A DNA stretch of 57,050 nt from Myxococcota bacterium. Lineage in GTDB: Bacteria; Myxococcota_A; UBA9160; UBA6930. A program made the translations under genes and the position numbers. Position 1 is the first letter of the stretch; each line of letters starts with the position of its first letter. Location of the stretch: the NCBI GenBank assembly GCA_028277885.1, contig JANQFK010000074.1:1-57050 (forward strand), read 5' to 3'. Positions 46,911-55,079 of the stretch are shown piece by piece. The notes beneath the pieces were generated by a model. It was not told the DNA's origin and did not search any database. It saw nothing but the letters and a program-made list of their open reading frames with translations.

Positions 46911-49493
46911 ATGAGCGCCTGGGCCATCCCCACCCTGCTGTCGATCCTGCTGCTGGCGGGTCTGCTGGCGTTCGTGCTCTGGCACCACCCTCCGCCGCGC
47001 ACGTTCTCGGCCCTGGTCGCGGGCCAGCTCAGCGCCCTCGCCTTCGCGGTCGGCGACCTCGTCACCATGCTGGCGCGGGATCCCGTGACCCACGCCATCG
47101 GGCTCACCTTCATCTACGGCGGCATCATGGCCGTCGGACCCGCCTGGTTCCTGCTGAGCCTGCACTTCGCCGACCACCAGGGCGTGCCGCTGCGCCTCAC
47201 CCGGTCCCCGTGGCGCTTCGCACCGGCGGTGGCGGCGGGGCTGCTGTTCGTCGGCTTCGCCACCAACCCCTGGCACGGCCAGTTCCTCACGCCCTACGTG
47301 GACGCCCGCAACGAGTACCACGCGCTGTGGTGGATCCATGCCGGCGTCGCCTACGCGGTGCTGCTGGGCGGCGTGGCGATCTACCTCACCATCGCGCGCC
47401 GCGGCGCGGACGCGACGACCCGCTCCCGCGGGCTCATCATGGCGGGGGCGACCGCCGGGCCCGTGATCGGGAACGCCACCTACGTGTTCTCGCCCACGCC
47501 CCTGCCCTTCGACCCCAGCAGCGTCGGGCTGTGCTTCGCCTGCGCGCTGATGATCGTCGGGATCTACCGGCGGCAGCTCTTCGCGCTGAGCCCCATCGCG
47601 CTCACCCAGATCCTCCAGCGCGACCCCGACGGCGTCGTGCTCCTCGACCATCGCGGCCGCACCCTCTACGCCAACCCCGCCGCCGAGCGCCTGCTGGCCG
47701 ACGCCGGCCTGCGCGCCGGCAGCCCGACCCTGACGGCCCTCGCCGGCGCGCTGCGCGATCCGCGCCAGCCGGACCAGCCCCTGGAGGTGGACGCCCTGGG
47801 CTCCGCCATCGCCGAGGCCGCGGCGTCGCCCGAGGGGCCGCTGTTCCGCTACGGACCGCGCGGGGAGCGCTGGCTGCGCATCGTCCCGACCCCGATCCCC
47901 GCGCGACGCCGCAGCCGCGCGGGCTACTCCCTGCGCCTGCGCGACGAGACGCGGCTCCAGGCCGCCATGGACGCGGTGGAGAACCAGGCCTCGGTGCTGC
48001 GCGCGACCCTGGCCGCCACCAACGAGGGCCTGCTGGTGGGGACCCCGGGCGGCGCGATCCGCTACTTCAACAACCGCTGGCGGGAGATCATCGGCCTGCC
48101 CGACTCGATCCAGCCCGGCGACCACGTCGACTGCATGCGCGACCACGTGGTCGAGATGCTGGCCGACTGGCGGACCGTCGACCACCAGGTCGAGCTCGCC
48201 AAGGCCGAGCCGAGCCGCAAGACCCTCGACGAGTTCGAGCTCCTCGACGGCCGCGTGATCGAGAGCGCCTCCCAGCCACTGATGCGCGACGGCGAGATCA
48301 CCGGCCGCGTCTGGCGGCTGCGCGACATCACCGAGCAGCGGCGCTCCGAGGCGGCGGTGCGCCACGCCCAGAAGCTCGAGAGCCTGGGCGTCATGGCCGG
48401 CGGGATCGCCCACGACTTCAACAACCTGCTCGCGGTCATCATGGGCAACGCCAGCCTGGCCCGGGAGGAGATGGAGCCGGGCGGCATCGCGGCGGCCTGC
48501 CTCGAGGACGTCACCAAGGCGGCCGAGCGGGCGGGGGACCTGACCGAGCAGCTCCTCGCCTACGCGGGCAAGAGCGACCTCGTGCTCGAGGAGCTCGACG
48601 TCTCGCGGGTGATCCGGGAGGTGGCGGACCTCATCTCGCTCTCGATCCCGAAGGGAGTCGGGGTCCACTACGCGCTCGGGGAGTCGCTGCCCGCGGTGAT
48701 GGGCGACGCCTCCCAGCTGCGCCAGATCGCGATGAACCTGGTGATGAACGGCGCCGAGTCCATCGACGAGGAGGGCGGCACGGTGCTGGTCGAGACCCGC
48801 CAGGTGACGCCCGGGCGGGAGAAGCTCCTGGAGGAGCAGTTCGGCGCGCTCAATCCGGGGCCGAAGCTGATGCTGCGCGTCTCGGACTCGGGCGGCGGCA
48901 TGGACGAGTTCACGCGCTCGCGCATCTTCGACCCGTTCTTCAGCACCAAGTTCGCGGGCCGCGGCCTGGGCCTCGCCGCCACCCTGGGCATCGTGCGCAG
49001 CCATCGTGGAACGCTCCACGTCGAGAGCGCCCCCGGCGTGGGCTCGGTCTTCACCGTGCTGCTGCCCTGCCTCGAGACCCCGGTGCGCCCCGAGGCGGGT
49101 GGGGAGCCGCCCTCGGCCTGGCTCGGCGAGGGCACGATCCTGATCGTGGACGACGACGACGCGGTGCGGATCGCGGCGAGCCGCATCCTCCGGTCGACCG
49201 GGCTCTCGGTGATCGCCGCCGCCGACGGCGCCGAGGCGGTGCGGCTCTACCAGGAGCGGGGCCACGCGATCGACGCCGTGCTGCTCGACGTCACCATGCC
49301 CCAGATGAGCGGAGAGAGGGCCTGGCGGGCGCTCCGCAGCCTCGACCCCGAGGCGCGCGTCATCCTGTCGAGCGGCTACCCGGAGAGCGAGGCGATCCGC
49401 ACCCTGTCCGGCGAGAAGGACGTGTTCTTCGTACGCAAGCCCTACGAGAAGCGCACCCTCGTGCAGCGGGTGCGCGAGGTGCTGGGCCGCTAG
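46911..49493 (+). CDS. Hybrid sensor histidine kinase with 7TM-like sensor, PAS domains and receiver
   Basis: An 860-residue hybrid kinase. Residues about 5-215 contain around seven hydrophobic helices resembling the 7TM histidine-kinase N-terminal module. Two PAS-type regions follow (about 225-345 and 355-480, ending VWRLRDITEQRRSE). The dimerisation domain has H501 in GGIAHDFNNLLAVIMGNASL. The ATPase domain shows the N box (MNLVMNGAESIDE), SDSGGGMDEF and GRGLGLAATLGIVRSH. The C-terminal receiver (ILIVDDDDAVRIA) has the phosphoacceptor D793 in LLDVTMPQMSG and the conserved lysine in FVRKPYEK. No response regulator with a DNA-binding output is adjacent, so phosphorelay partners must be elsewhere; SixA at 20 kb could oppose such a relay. 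Confidence 0.92.
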   Translation: MSAWAIPTLLSILLLAGLLAFVLWHHPPPRTFSALVAGQLSALAFAVGDLVTMLARDPVTHAIGLTFIYGGIMAVGPAWFLLSLHFADHQGVPLRLTRSPWRFAPAVAAGLLFVGFATNPWHGQFLTPYVDARNEYHALWWIHAGVAYAVLLGGVAIYLTIARRGADATTRSRGLIMAGATAGPVIGNATYVFSPTPLPFDPSSVGLCFACALMIVGIYRRQLFALSPIALTQILQRDPDGVVLLDHRGRTLYANPAAERLLADAGLRAGSPTLTALAGALRDPRQPDQPLEVDALGSAIAEAAASPEGPLFRYGPRGERWLRIVPTPIPARRRSRAGYSLRLRDETRLQAAMDAVENQASVLRATLAATNEGLLVGTPGGAIRYFNNRWREIIGLPDSIQPGDHVDCMRDHVVEMLADWRTVDHQVELAKAEPSRKTLDEFELLDGRVIESASQPLMRDGEITGRVWRLRDITEQRRSEAAVRHAQKLESLGVMAGGIAHDFNNLLAVIMGNASLAREEMEPGGIAAACLEDVTKAAERAGDLTEQLLAYAGKSDLVLEELDVSRVIREVADLISLSIPKGVGVHYALGESLPAVMGDASQLRQIAMNLVMNGAESIDEEGGTVLVETRQVTPGREKLLEEQFGALNPGPKLMLRVSDSGGGMDEFTRSRIFDPFFSTKFAGRGLGLAATLGIVRSHRGTLHVESAPGVGSVFTVLLPCLETPVRPEAGGEPPSAWLGEGTILIVDDDDAVRIAASRILRSTGLSVIAAADGAEAVRLYQERGHAIDAVLLDVTMPQMSGERAWRALRSLDPEARVILSSGYPESEAIRTLSGEKDVFFVRKPYEKRTLVQRVREVLGR

Positions 49494-49521
49494 GAGGCCG
49501 CCCCGGGATGGGTCGGCCTCC
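49492..49521. terminator. 30-nt hairpin repeat, copy 1
   Basis: Starts inside the kinase stop codon. The 12-base arms GGAGGCCGCCCC and GGGTCGGCCTCC pair with one mismatch around GGGAT. It lies between the convergent kinase and coiled-coil genes. A second copy, identical at 27 of 30 positions, is at 55015-55044, also between convergent genes. A shared bidirectional terminator-like element is the simplest reading; there is no T-run. Confidence 0.6.
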
Positions 49522-49533
49522 GGGGCGCGCCGC

Positions 49534-51231
49534 CTAGCCGGCCAGCTCCCGGCGCACCGCCTCGTTGGAGACGTCCAGGGTCTCCACCGCGCGCTGCAGG
49601 TTCCGGCGCACGATGCGCACGCGGTCCTTGATGCGCTCGTTCTGCCTCTCGATCTGGTCCGTGGCCGACTTGATGGTGTCGAGCCCCTCGACCTGCTTCT
49701 CGACGTCGCGGATGGCGCGCTCGAAGGCGGGGAAGTCGACCTCGCTCTCGCGACCGAGCCGGCTCCGGGTGCACAGCGTGCGGGCCACGCCGAGGGCGGC
49801 CTCCAGGAAGACGTCGCTCACCGGGTCCTCGGCGTCCCAGACCACGAAGGCGTCGGGGCCGTGGCGCTGGAAGCTCGCCCAGCCCTCGGGAGCGCTGCGC
49901 GCCGAGAGGACGAACACCCCGAACTCGGCACCGCGGTTCTTGCGGGCGAGGTCGATCTCCTCCCGGGCCCGGGCCAGGGTGTAGCCCGCCTCCTCCTTAG
50001 CCTCGACCACGATGCGGGCCCCCGCGGCCTTGTGCTCCGGGCCGAGCTCGACCACGGCGTCGCCCACCTTGCGGTTCTTCACCAGGCCCGTGCTCGCGCT
50101 GGTGTCCTCGAAGGCGTCGCCGGTCCGCTCCGCCGCGGCGGCGACCCACTCGAGCAGCGAGCGCTCGAAGGCGGTGCCGTGGGCGGTGCTGCGCGCCTCG
50201 GCCTCGCGGCGGGCCGTCATGGCGGCGAGCTCCGCGGCCACGCGCTTCTCGAGACCGGTGATCGCCTCGGTCTGCTGCTGCACGTGCTCCATCAGCTCCT
50301 TGCGCAGCCGCGCCAGGGCCGAGCCCTCGGAGTCGAGGGTGAACTCCTCGCTGATCCTCTGCTGGGCCCGCTCGACGCGGTGCACCAGGCGCGACAGCGC
50401 CGAGTCCTCCTGGTCGAGGGAGAACTCCTTCACCACGTCGTCGATGCGACCGGAGAGGCTCTCGGTGAGCTCGCCGTGGTTCTGGCGCAGCTCCTTCACC
50501 AGCCGGGCCAGCGAGCCCTCGCGGTTGTCGAGGGAGAACTCCGCGAGGATGCGCTCGCGCTGGCCCCCCAGGGCCGTCTCCAGGGTGGAGGCGAGCTCCG
50601 AGACGACGCTGCCGCTCTGCTCCGGGTCGAGCAGGCGCAGCAGGGGGCTCTCGGCGCCCACGTGCTGGGCCAGGGTGCGGACCAGCGCCGAGTCCGAGCC
50701 CTCGACGTGCTGCCGGATCACCCGGGCGAGCTCGCCGTCCTCGTGGGTGAGGCGCTCGACGCGCTCGTTGAAGCGGCCGCTCTGGGGATCGAAGTACTCG
50801 CGCAGGGTGCGCTCGACCTCGAGCTGGAGCTCGCTGCGATGCCGCGCCAGCCCGCTGCGCAGCTCGCCGAGCATGCGCTCCACCTCGCCGCGCACGGTCT
50901 GGGCATCCACCTGGCCGCGCGCGGTGCGCAGCGCCACCACCCCGATGCGCAGCGCGGCGAGCGCGAAGGCCTCGCGCTCGCGGGCGGAGCCGAAGCGCTC
51001 GAGCTCCTCGACCACCTCGGGATCCCGCACGCGCAGGGAGAGCTCGACGAGGCCCGCGGACCCGATCCCGGCCGCGGGTTCCAGATCGCGCACGCGATCG
51101 GGCTCGAAGGCGCTCTCGTGCTCGGCCGACCCCGCCGGCCCCGCTGGTGTGGCCGGCGCCGCCGGTGCGGTCGGTGCGGTCGGTACGGTCGGTACGGCCG
51201 GGCCGAAGGACTCCTCGGGACTCTCGAGCAT
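49534..51231 (-). CDS. Coiled-coil repeat protein with C-terminal PD-(D/E)XK-like domain
   Basis: A 565-residue cytosolic protein of unknown function. After a low-complexity proline/alanine/threonine leader (residues about 12-35) comes a long helical region. It contains three copies of a motif of the form EF(S/T)LD-x-(E)-x-SxLxRL: EFSLDNREGSLARLVKEL, EFSLDQEDSALSRLVHRV and EFTLDSEGSALARLRKEL, spaced 38 and 27 residues. Residues about 400-480 look like a restriction-endonuclease fold: KVGDAVVELG (aspartate) and RIVVEAKEEAGYTLA (ExK). A final helix follows. Nuclease activity is an inference. I prefer the ATG at 51231 (GAGGGGGAG upstream) to 51285, which has no ribosome binding site. A perfect operator-like palindrome lies 64 bases upstream. 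Confidence 0.72.
   Translation of the reverse strand: MLESPEESFGPAVPTVPTAPTAPAAPATPAGPAGSAEHESAFEPDRVRDLEPAAGIGSAGLVELSLRVRDPEVVEELERFGSAREREAFALAALRIGVVALRTARGQVDAQTVRGEVERMLGELRSGLARHRSELQLEVERTLREYFDPQSGRFNERVERLTHEDGELARVIRQHVEGSDSALVRTLAQHVGAESPLLRLLDPEQSGSVVSELASTLETALGGQRERILAEFSLDNREGSLARLVKELRQNHGELTESLSGRIDDVVKEFSLDQEDSALSRLVHRVERAQQRISEEFTLDSEGSALARLRKELMEHVQQQTEAITGLEKRVAAELAAMTARREAEARSTAHGTAFERSLLEWVAAAAERTGDAFEDTSASTGLVKNRKVGDAVVELGPEHKAAGARIVVEAKEEAGYTLARAREEIDLARKNRGAEFGVFVLSARSAPEGWASFQRHGPDAFVVWDAEDPVSDVFLEAALGVARTLCTRSRLGRESEVDFPAFERAIRDVEKQVEGLDTIKSATDQIERQNERIKDRVRIVRRNLQRAVETLDVSNEAVRRELAG
51164..51199. repeat. Four tandem nonamers in coding DNA
   Basis: GGTGCGGTC occurs twice, then GGTACGGTC and GGTACGGCC, all in frame. 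On the minus strand they encode the proline-threonine-valine/alanine leader of the coiled-coil protein. Length changes of nine bases would keep the frame, so this part may vary between strains. Confidence 0.85.
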
Positions 51232-51294
51232 CACGATCTCCCCCTCGGTCCGGCCCCGGGTCTCGGGACCGGACACGAGCAGCATGGCGCCGGC

Positions 51295-51315
51295 ACGTGA
51301 CCGATTCGGTCACGT
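51295..51315. promoter_or_regulatory. Perfect 21-bp palindrome, probable operator
   Basis: ACGTGACCGA (51295-51304) and TCGGTCACGT (51306-51315) are exact reverse complements separated by a single T. The core TGACCGA-T-TCGGTCA has the form and length of operators bound by dimeric helix-turn-helix repressors of TetR type. It sits 64 bases upstream of the minus-strand start at 51231 and 225 bases upstream of the HTTM gene, so it more likely governs the coiled-coil gene. No regulator gene is adjacent. Confidence 0.6.
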
Positions 51316-51483
51316 CCGGATCCCTTCCGCGGCTGTCTGGAGGATCCCGGGGGACGGAGGGGGAGAGGGCCCGCCCCGAGGGGCGCCCGGCCGGCCGGGC
51401 ATCGACCCCGACAGGGTAGACCCCCGAGCCGCCCTGCCAAGGCCACGGGGCCGGCGCGCCGCAGCGGCGCTCTGGCGCCTCCC

Positions 51484-51513
51484 TTGACCCTCCGCCGGGC
51501 CGGGGCGTACAAG
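51484..51513 (+). promoter_or_regulatory. Putative sigma-70-type promoter for HTTM gene
   Basis: TTGACC (51484-51489) matches five of six consensus -35 bases. TACAAG (51508-51513) follows after an 18-base spacer as a poorer -10. The ATG is 26 bases further on. This is the best -35 match I see in the window. Confidence 0.45.
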
Positions 51514-51539
51514 GGCGCGGGGGCCAGGGCAGATCCGGC

Positions 51540-52961
51540 ATGCGCGCAGCTTCCGTCCTCGTCCAGGTCGCCCGGACGGTCTTCGGCGTGGACCTGCGCA
51601 GCGTGGCCGTGCTGCGCATCGCGCTCGCCGCGCTGCTCCTCGCCGACCTCGCCTACCGCGCCCTCGACCTCGAGGCCCACTACACGGACTTCGGCGTGCT
51701 GCCCCTGCGCGAGGCCACGCGCCTCGGGCCCTGGTCGCTCCACTTCCTCTCCGGCGCGGCGGGCTTCCAGACCGGGATGTTCGTGCTGGCCGCCGGCTGC
51801 GCGCTGGCCCTCGGGCTGGGGTGGCACGCCAGGGCGGCGGCCTTCGCCTCCTGGCTGCTCCTCGCCTCGCTCCACGGCCGCAACCCGCTGATCCTCACCG
51901 GTGCCGACGAGATGCTCCGGGTGCTGCTGTTCTGGTCGCTCTTCCTGCCCCTCTCGGCGCGCTTCTCCCTCGACGCCCGGCGGCGCAGCCACCCGGCCGG
52001 GGGCTCCGCCCGCTTCGTCTCCGTGGGGAGCGCCGCGCTGCTGCTCCAGGTCGCGCTGGTCTACCCCGTGGCGGCGATCTTCAAGCGCCGCGAGGAGGTG
52101 TGGCAGCAGCTCGACTTCCTCGAGCGCGCCGCCGGGGTGGAGGGCGTCGCCACCGCGCTGGGCCGCCGGCTCCTCGACGTCCCGGAGATCCTGCCCGCGC
52201 TCTCCTGGGGAGCCCTCCAGCTCGAGACCTGGGGCGTGCTCCTCGCCTTCTCGCCCTGGCGCAGCGAGGCCCTGCGCGGGCTCGCGGTGGCGGTCTTCGT
52301 CGCCTTCCACGCCGCGATCGGGAGCGTGCTCGGCCTGGGCCTGTTCCCGCTGGTGATGGGCGCGGCCTGGAGCGTCTTCCTGCCCACGGCGTTCTGGGAT
52401 CGGCTGGGCGTGGGCGCGCGGCCGGTCACCGGAGGCCCGGAGGCCCCGCCCCGCTCGCGGCTCCGCCATCCGGCCGTGCAGTTCGTGGCGGGCTGCGCGC
52501 TGATCGCGGTCGCGCTCCAGAACCTCGACACCCTGGCCCCGGAGCGCGGCCGCGTGCTGCGCGGCCCGCTGCGAGCCCTCACCCACGCGCTGCGCCTCGA
52601 CCAGCACTGGTCGCTCTGGAGCCGCGTGCCCTTCAACCGCTACTACGTGTTCCCGGCGCGTCTCGCCGACGGCCGCGAGGTGGACCTGCACCGGGCCCTC
52701 CTGGGGCCGGGCGTGCCCCTCGACTGGGAGCGTCCGCGGCGCCGCTCGCGCAACGGCCACTGGTGGAAGTACCAGCTGCTGGTGAGCGCGCCGGCCGGCG
52801 AGCGGCTGCGCCCCACCTACGCGGGCTGGCTGCGCCGGAGCTGGAACCGCGGCCGCCCACCCGGCGAGCGGGTCGCGGGCCTCGAGCTGTGGATGATCGA
52901 GGCGCCGCCGGGCGGCGAGCGGCGCCGGGTCCCGCTGTGGAGGAGCGAGGCCGGCCCCTAG
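51540..52961 (+). CDS. HTTM (vitamin K-dependent carboxylase-like) membrane protein
   Basis: A 473-residue integral membrane protein. The first 290 residues hold about six hydrophobic helices in the HTTM arrangement related to vitamin K-dependent gamma-carboxylase. Typical features are [20 protein letters not shown], the [13 protein letters not shown] loop, [20 protein letters not shown] and [16 protein letters not shown]. The remaining 170 residues are a soluble domain ([19 protein letters not shown] onward) facing the periplasm or cytosol. Bacterial HTTM proteins have no settled function. The stop codon shares the bases CTAG with the stop of the convergent gluQ. An upstream TTGACC / TACAAG pair probably drives it. 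Confidence 0.84.
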   Translation: MRAASVLVQVARTVFGVDLRSVAVLRIALAALLLADLAYRALDLEAHYTDFGVLPLREATRLGPWSLHFLSGAAGFQTGMFVLAAGCALALGLGWHARAAAFASWLLLASLHGRNPLILTGADEMLRVLLFWSLFLPLSARFSLDARRRSHPAGGSARFVSVGSAALLLQVALVYPVAAIFKRREEVWQQLDFLERAAGVEGVATALGRRLLDVPEILPALSWGALQLETWGVLLAFSPWRSEALRGLAVAVFVAFHAAIGSVLGLGLFPLVMGAAWSVFLPTAFWDRLGVGARPVTGGPEAPPRSRLRHPAVQFVAGCALIAVALQNLDTLAPERGRVLRGPLRALTHALRLDQHWSLWSRVPFNRYYVFPARLADGREVDLHRALLGPGVPLDWERPRRRSRNGHWWKYQLLVSAPAGERLRPTYAGWLRRSWNRGRPPGERVAGLELWMIEAPPGGERRRVPLWRSEAGP

Positions 52962-53908
52962 AGCACCTCGACCTGCGGCGCCTCGGTGCCGCCCGCCACG
53001 CGCAGCACCCGGTCCGCCGTCCCCACGCGCTCCCAGTCGAAGCCCGCGAGCAGCGCCCCGGGGCTCGTCGGCGCGGGACCGGGCTGGAGGCCCGCCGCCT
53101 GGGCGAGCACGCCGCACAGCGCCTCGGCGGACGTGCGCGGCCGCAGCGCGTCGACCGAGACCGCGCCGTGGAACTTCGCGAGCTTCGGGTGGCGGCCGTC
53201 GCCGGGCCGCTCCTCCAGCAGCAGCAGGTGGTGGCGGTAGCGGGGCTCGGCGAGGGCGAGCGTGCGGCCCAGCAGCACCTGGGTGGCGGTGGTGACCGCC
53301 AGGTCGTGGCCGCGCACCACCCGGCCGACGCCGCTCGCGGCGTCGTCGATCACGGTGGCGAGGAGGTATGCCATGGCACCGTCACGGCGGCGCACCACGG
53401 GATCGCCGAGCTCCGCGGCGGGATCCTGGGAGAGATCGCGACCCGCCTCGTCGACGAGCTCCACCCGGCCTTCGGGAAGCCGCACGCGCAGCGGCTCCTT
53501 GCAGCCGCGCCAGCCGCCGTCGGGGAGCGCGCGCGCGCGGCAGGTGTTCGGGTAGCGCCAGCCGCCGTCGGGCGCGCGCTGCCCCGCGGCGCGCACGTCG
53601 GCCCGGCTGCACGCGCAGGGGTAGAGCCGGCCCGCGGCCGCCAGCGTGTCGAGGGCGGCGTCGTGGCGCTCGGCGAAGCGGTGCTGCTCGGCCACCTCGT
53701 CCCAGTCGAGGCCCAGCCAGGCGAGGTCGCGCTGCATCGCGGCGCTCCACTCGGGCCGGCAGCGCTGGGGGTCGAGGTCCTCGAGGCGCAGCAGCAGGCG
53801 TGCGCCGCGGGAGCGCGCGTCGAGCCAGCACAGCAGCGCGGCGAGGAGCGTGCCGGGGTGGGCCGGCCCGGTCGTGGAGGGAGCGAAGCGGCAGACCTCG
53901 GTCGGCAC
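52958..53908 (-). CDS. gluQ: Glutamyl-Q tRNA(Asp) synthetase
   Basis: A 316-residue paralogue of the glutamyl-tRNA synthetase catalytic domain without the anticodon-binding part, as expected for GluQ, which attaches glutamate to queuosine in tRNA-Asp. The HIGH-type site reads [16 protein letters not shown], a zinc-binding set lies in [12 protein letters not shown] and RYPNTCRA, and the KMSKS equivalent is [24 protein letters not shown] and [11 protein letters not shown] fit the family. The GTG at 53908 follows GGGGAAGG and gives the correct N-terminus. The stop overlaps the HTTM stop by four bases. Its presence implies that the organism makes or salvages queuosine. Confidence 0.9.
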   Translation of the reverse strand: MPTEVCRFAPSTTGPAHPGTLLAALLCWLDARSRGARLLLRLEDLDPQRCRPEWSAAMQRDLAWLGLDWDEVAEQHRFAERHDAALDTLAAAGRLYPCACSRADVRAAGQRAPDGGWRYPNTCRARALPDGGWRGCKEPLRVRLPEGRVELVDEAGRDLSQDPAAELGDPVVRRRDGAMAYLLATVIDDAASGVGRVVRGHDLAVTTATQVLLGRTLALAEPRYRHHLLLLEERPGDGRHPKLAKFHGAVSVDALRPRTSAEALCGVLAQAAGLQPGPAPTSPGALLAGFDWERVGTADRVLRVAGGTEAPQVEVL

Positions 53909-54018
53909 CGGGGCACCTTCCCCGAGACGCGGGCCGCGCGCAACCGGCGGCCGGCTTTCGCGCGGCGCTGCCGGGCCCTGGCTCAACTCCTGCCGGCGGG
54001 CTGCCGATCGGTGAAAGC

Positions 54019-55005
54019 ATGGAGATCCGCAGCATCGGTCGCCCCACCCGGGCCGAGTGGGAGTGGGTCTGGCGCGGCTGCGCCTGGGCGACGGGCTTCC
54101 AGTCGCCGGACTGGGCCGAGACCTGGGCCGTGGTGACGGGCGGCGCCCTGCGGCCGCGGGCCCGGCGCATCGAGTTCTCCGACGGCGCCGTCGCGATCCT
54201 GCCGCTTTGCGCCACGCGCGTGGGCCGCGGGCTGCTGCGCGCCAAGTGCATGCCCGAGGGCACCCTGGGCGGCTGGATCGCGCGCATGCCGCTGGGCGCC
54301 GAGCACGTCGCCTGCCTGGCGGAGCGGCTGCGCGGCGGGCTCGGCGAGCTGCGCTTCCGGGTCAGCCCCTACGCGCCCCACGCCGACCACCCCGCCCTGC
54401 CCGTCGCCGGCTGGGACGAGACCCTGGCCACGGACCTGCGCCCCGGCTACGACGCCGTCCTGCGCCGCTGGTCGAAGGGCCACCGCGCCGCCGTACGCCA
54501 GGCGGAGCGCGCGGGCGTCGAGGTGCGACGCGGGCGCGGCCTCGCCGACTGGCGCACCTACCACGAGATCTACCGGCGCTCGCGCGCGCGCTGGGGCGAG
54601 AGCGCCCAGTCGAAGCATCCCCGCGAGCTCTTCGACGCCCTCGCGAGGCTCGACCCCCGCGACGTGCAGCTCTGGCTCGCCAGCGTGGGCGGCCGCATCG
54701 CCGCGGGCGCGGTGTGCCTCACCGCGGCGCGCCACGTCGCCTACTGGCACGGCGCCGCCGACGACCGCTTCTTCCCCAAGCGGCCCGTCCACCTGCTGAT
54801 GCACCGCGCGATGCGCGACGCCGCCGAGAGCGGGCGGGACTGGTACGACTTCAACCCGAGCGGAGGGCTCGAGGGCGTCGCCCACTTCAAGCGCGGCTTC
54901 GGCGCCCAGGCCCTCGCGGTGCCGATCCTGCGCCACCACACGCGACGCGCCCGGGTGGCGGCGCGCACCCGGCGCTGGCTCGACCGCGCCGCGCCGCGCG
55001 CCTGA
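54019..55005 (+). CDS. FemAB/GNAT-like acyltransferase
   Basis: A 328-residue protein with the double-GNAT FemAB-type layout. An N-terminal GNAT half ([18 protein letters not shown] to the FRVSPYAP region) precedes a linker carrying the basic [19 protein letters not shown] motif seen in FemAB/BioF2-like proteins. The second half has [33 protein letters not shown] and [20 protein letters not shown], the last being the conserved end of this group. Such proteins transfer amino acids or acyl groups, often in polysaccharide or cell-envelope synthesis. The acceptor here is unknown and no exopolysaccharide genes are adjacent. ATG at 54019 after GGTGAAAG; divergent from gluQ. Confidence 0.82.
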   Translation: MEIRSIGRPTRAEWEWVWRGCAWATGFQSPDWAETWAVVTGGALRPRARRIEFSDGAVAILPLCATRVGRGLLRAKCMPEGTLGGWIARMPLGAEHVACLAERLRGGLGELRFRVSPYAPHADHPALPVAGWDETLATDLRPGYDAVLRRWSKGHRAAVRQAERAGVEVRRGRGLADWRTYHEIYRRSRARWGESAQSKHPRELFDALARLDPRDVQLWLASVGGRIAAGAVCLTAARHVAYWHGAADDRFFPKRPVHLLMHRAMRDAAESGRDWYDFNPSGGLEGVAHFKRGFGAQALAVPILRHHTRRARVAARTRRWLDRAAPRA

Positions 55006-55014
55006 GCCGGGCCC

Positions 55015-55044
55015 AGGAGGCCGACCCAGGATGGGTCGGCGTCC
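55015..55044. terminator. 30-nt hairpin repeat, copy 2
   Basis: Begins nine bases after the FemAB stop. The arms GGAGGCCGACCC and GGGTCGGCGTCC pair with one mismatch around AGGAT. It differs from copy 1 (49492-49521) at three positions. One change restores a pair that is mismatched in copy 1, and another creates a new mismatch. Same setting as copy 1: the gap between convergent genes. Confidence 0.6.
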
Positions 55045-55056
55045 GACGACGCGAAA

Positions 55057-55075
55057 GATTCCGCGAAGCGGAATC
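55057..55075. terminator. Second hairpin in the same convergent gap
   Basis: GATTCCGC (55057-55064) pairs perfectly with GCGGAATC (55068-55075) around GAA, five bases before the end of the minus-strand esterase gene. It is the more AT-containing of the two hairpins and could end transcription from either side. Confidence 0.5.
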
Positions 55076-55079
55076 GCAG

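Larger units (their letters stand above)
51232..51539. other. Divergent intergenic region of 308 bases
   Basis: Lies between the divergent coiled-coil and HTTM genes. Apart from the palindrome at 51295-51315 and the promoter-like pair at 51484-51513 I see only GC-rich sequence with short inverted repeats (for example GGCGCCCGGCCGGCCGGGC near 51380). No small gene is supported. Confidence 0.6.

Noticed and set aside
51164..51199. Tandem repeat as a possible CRISPR fragment
   Set aside because: Nine-base units without spacers, in frame inside a gene and encoding a Pro/Thr/Ala linker.
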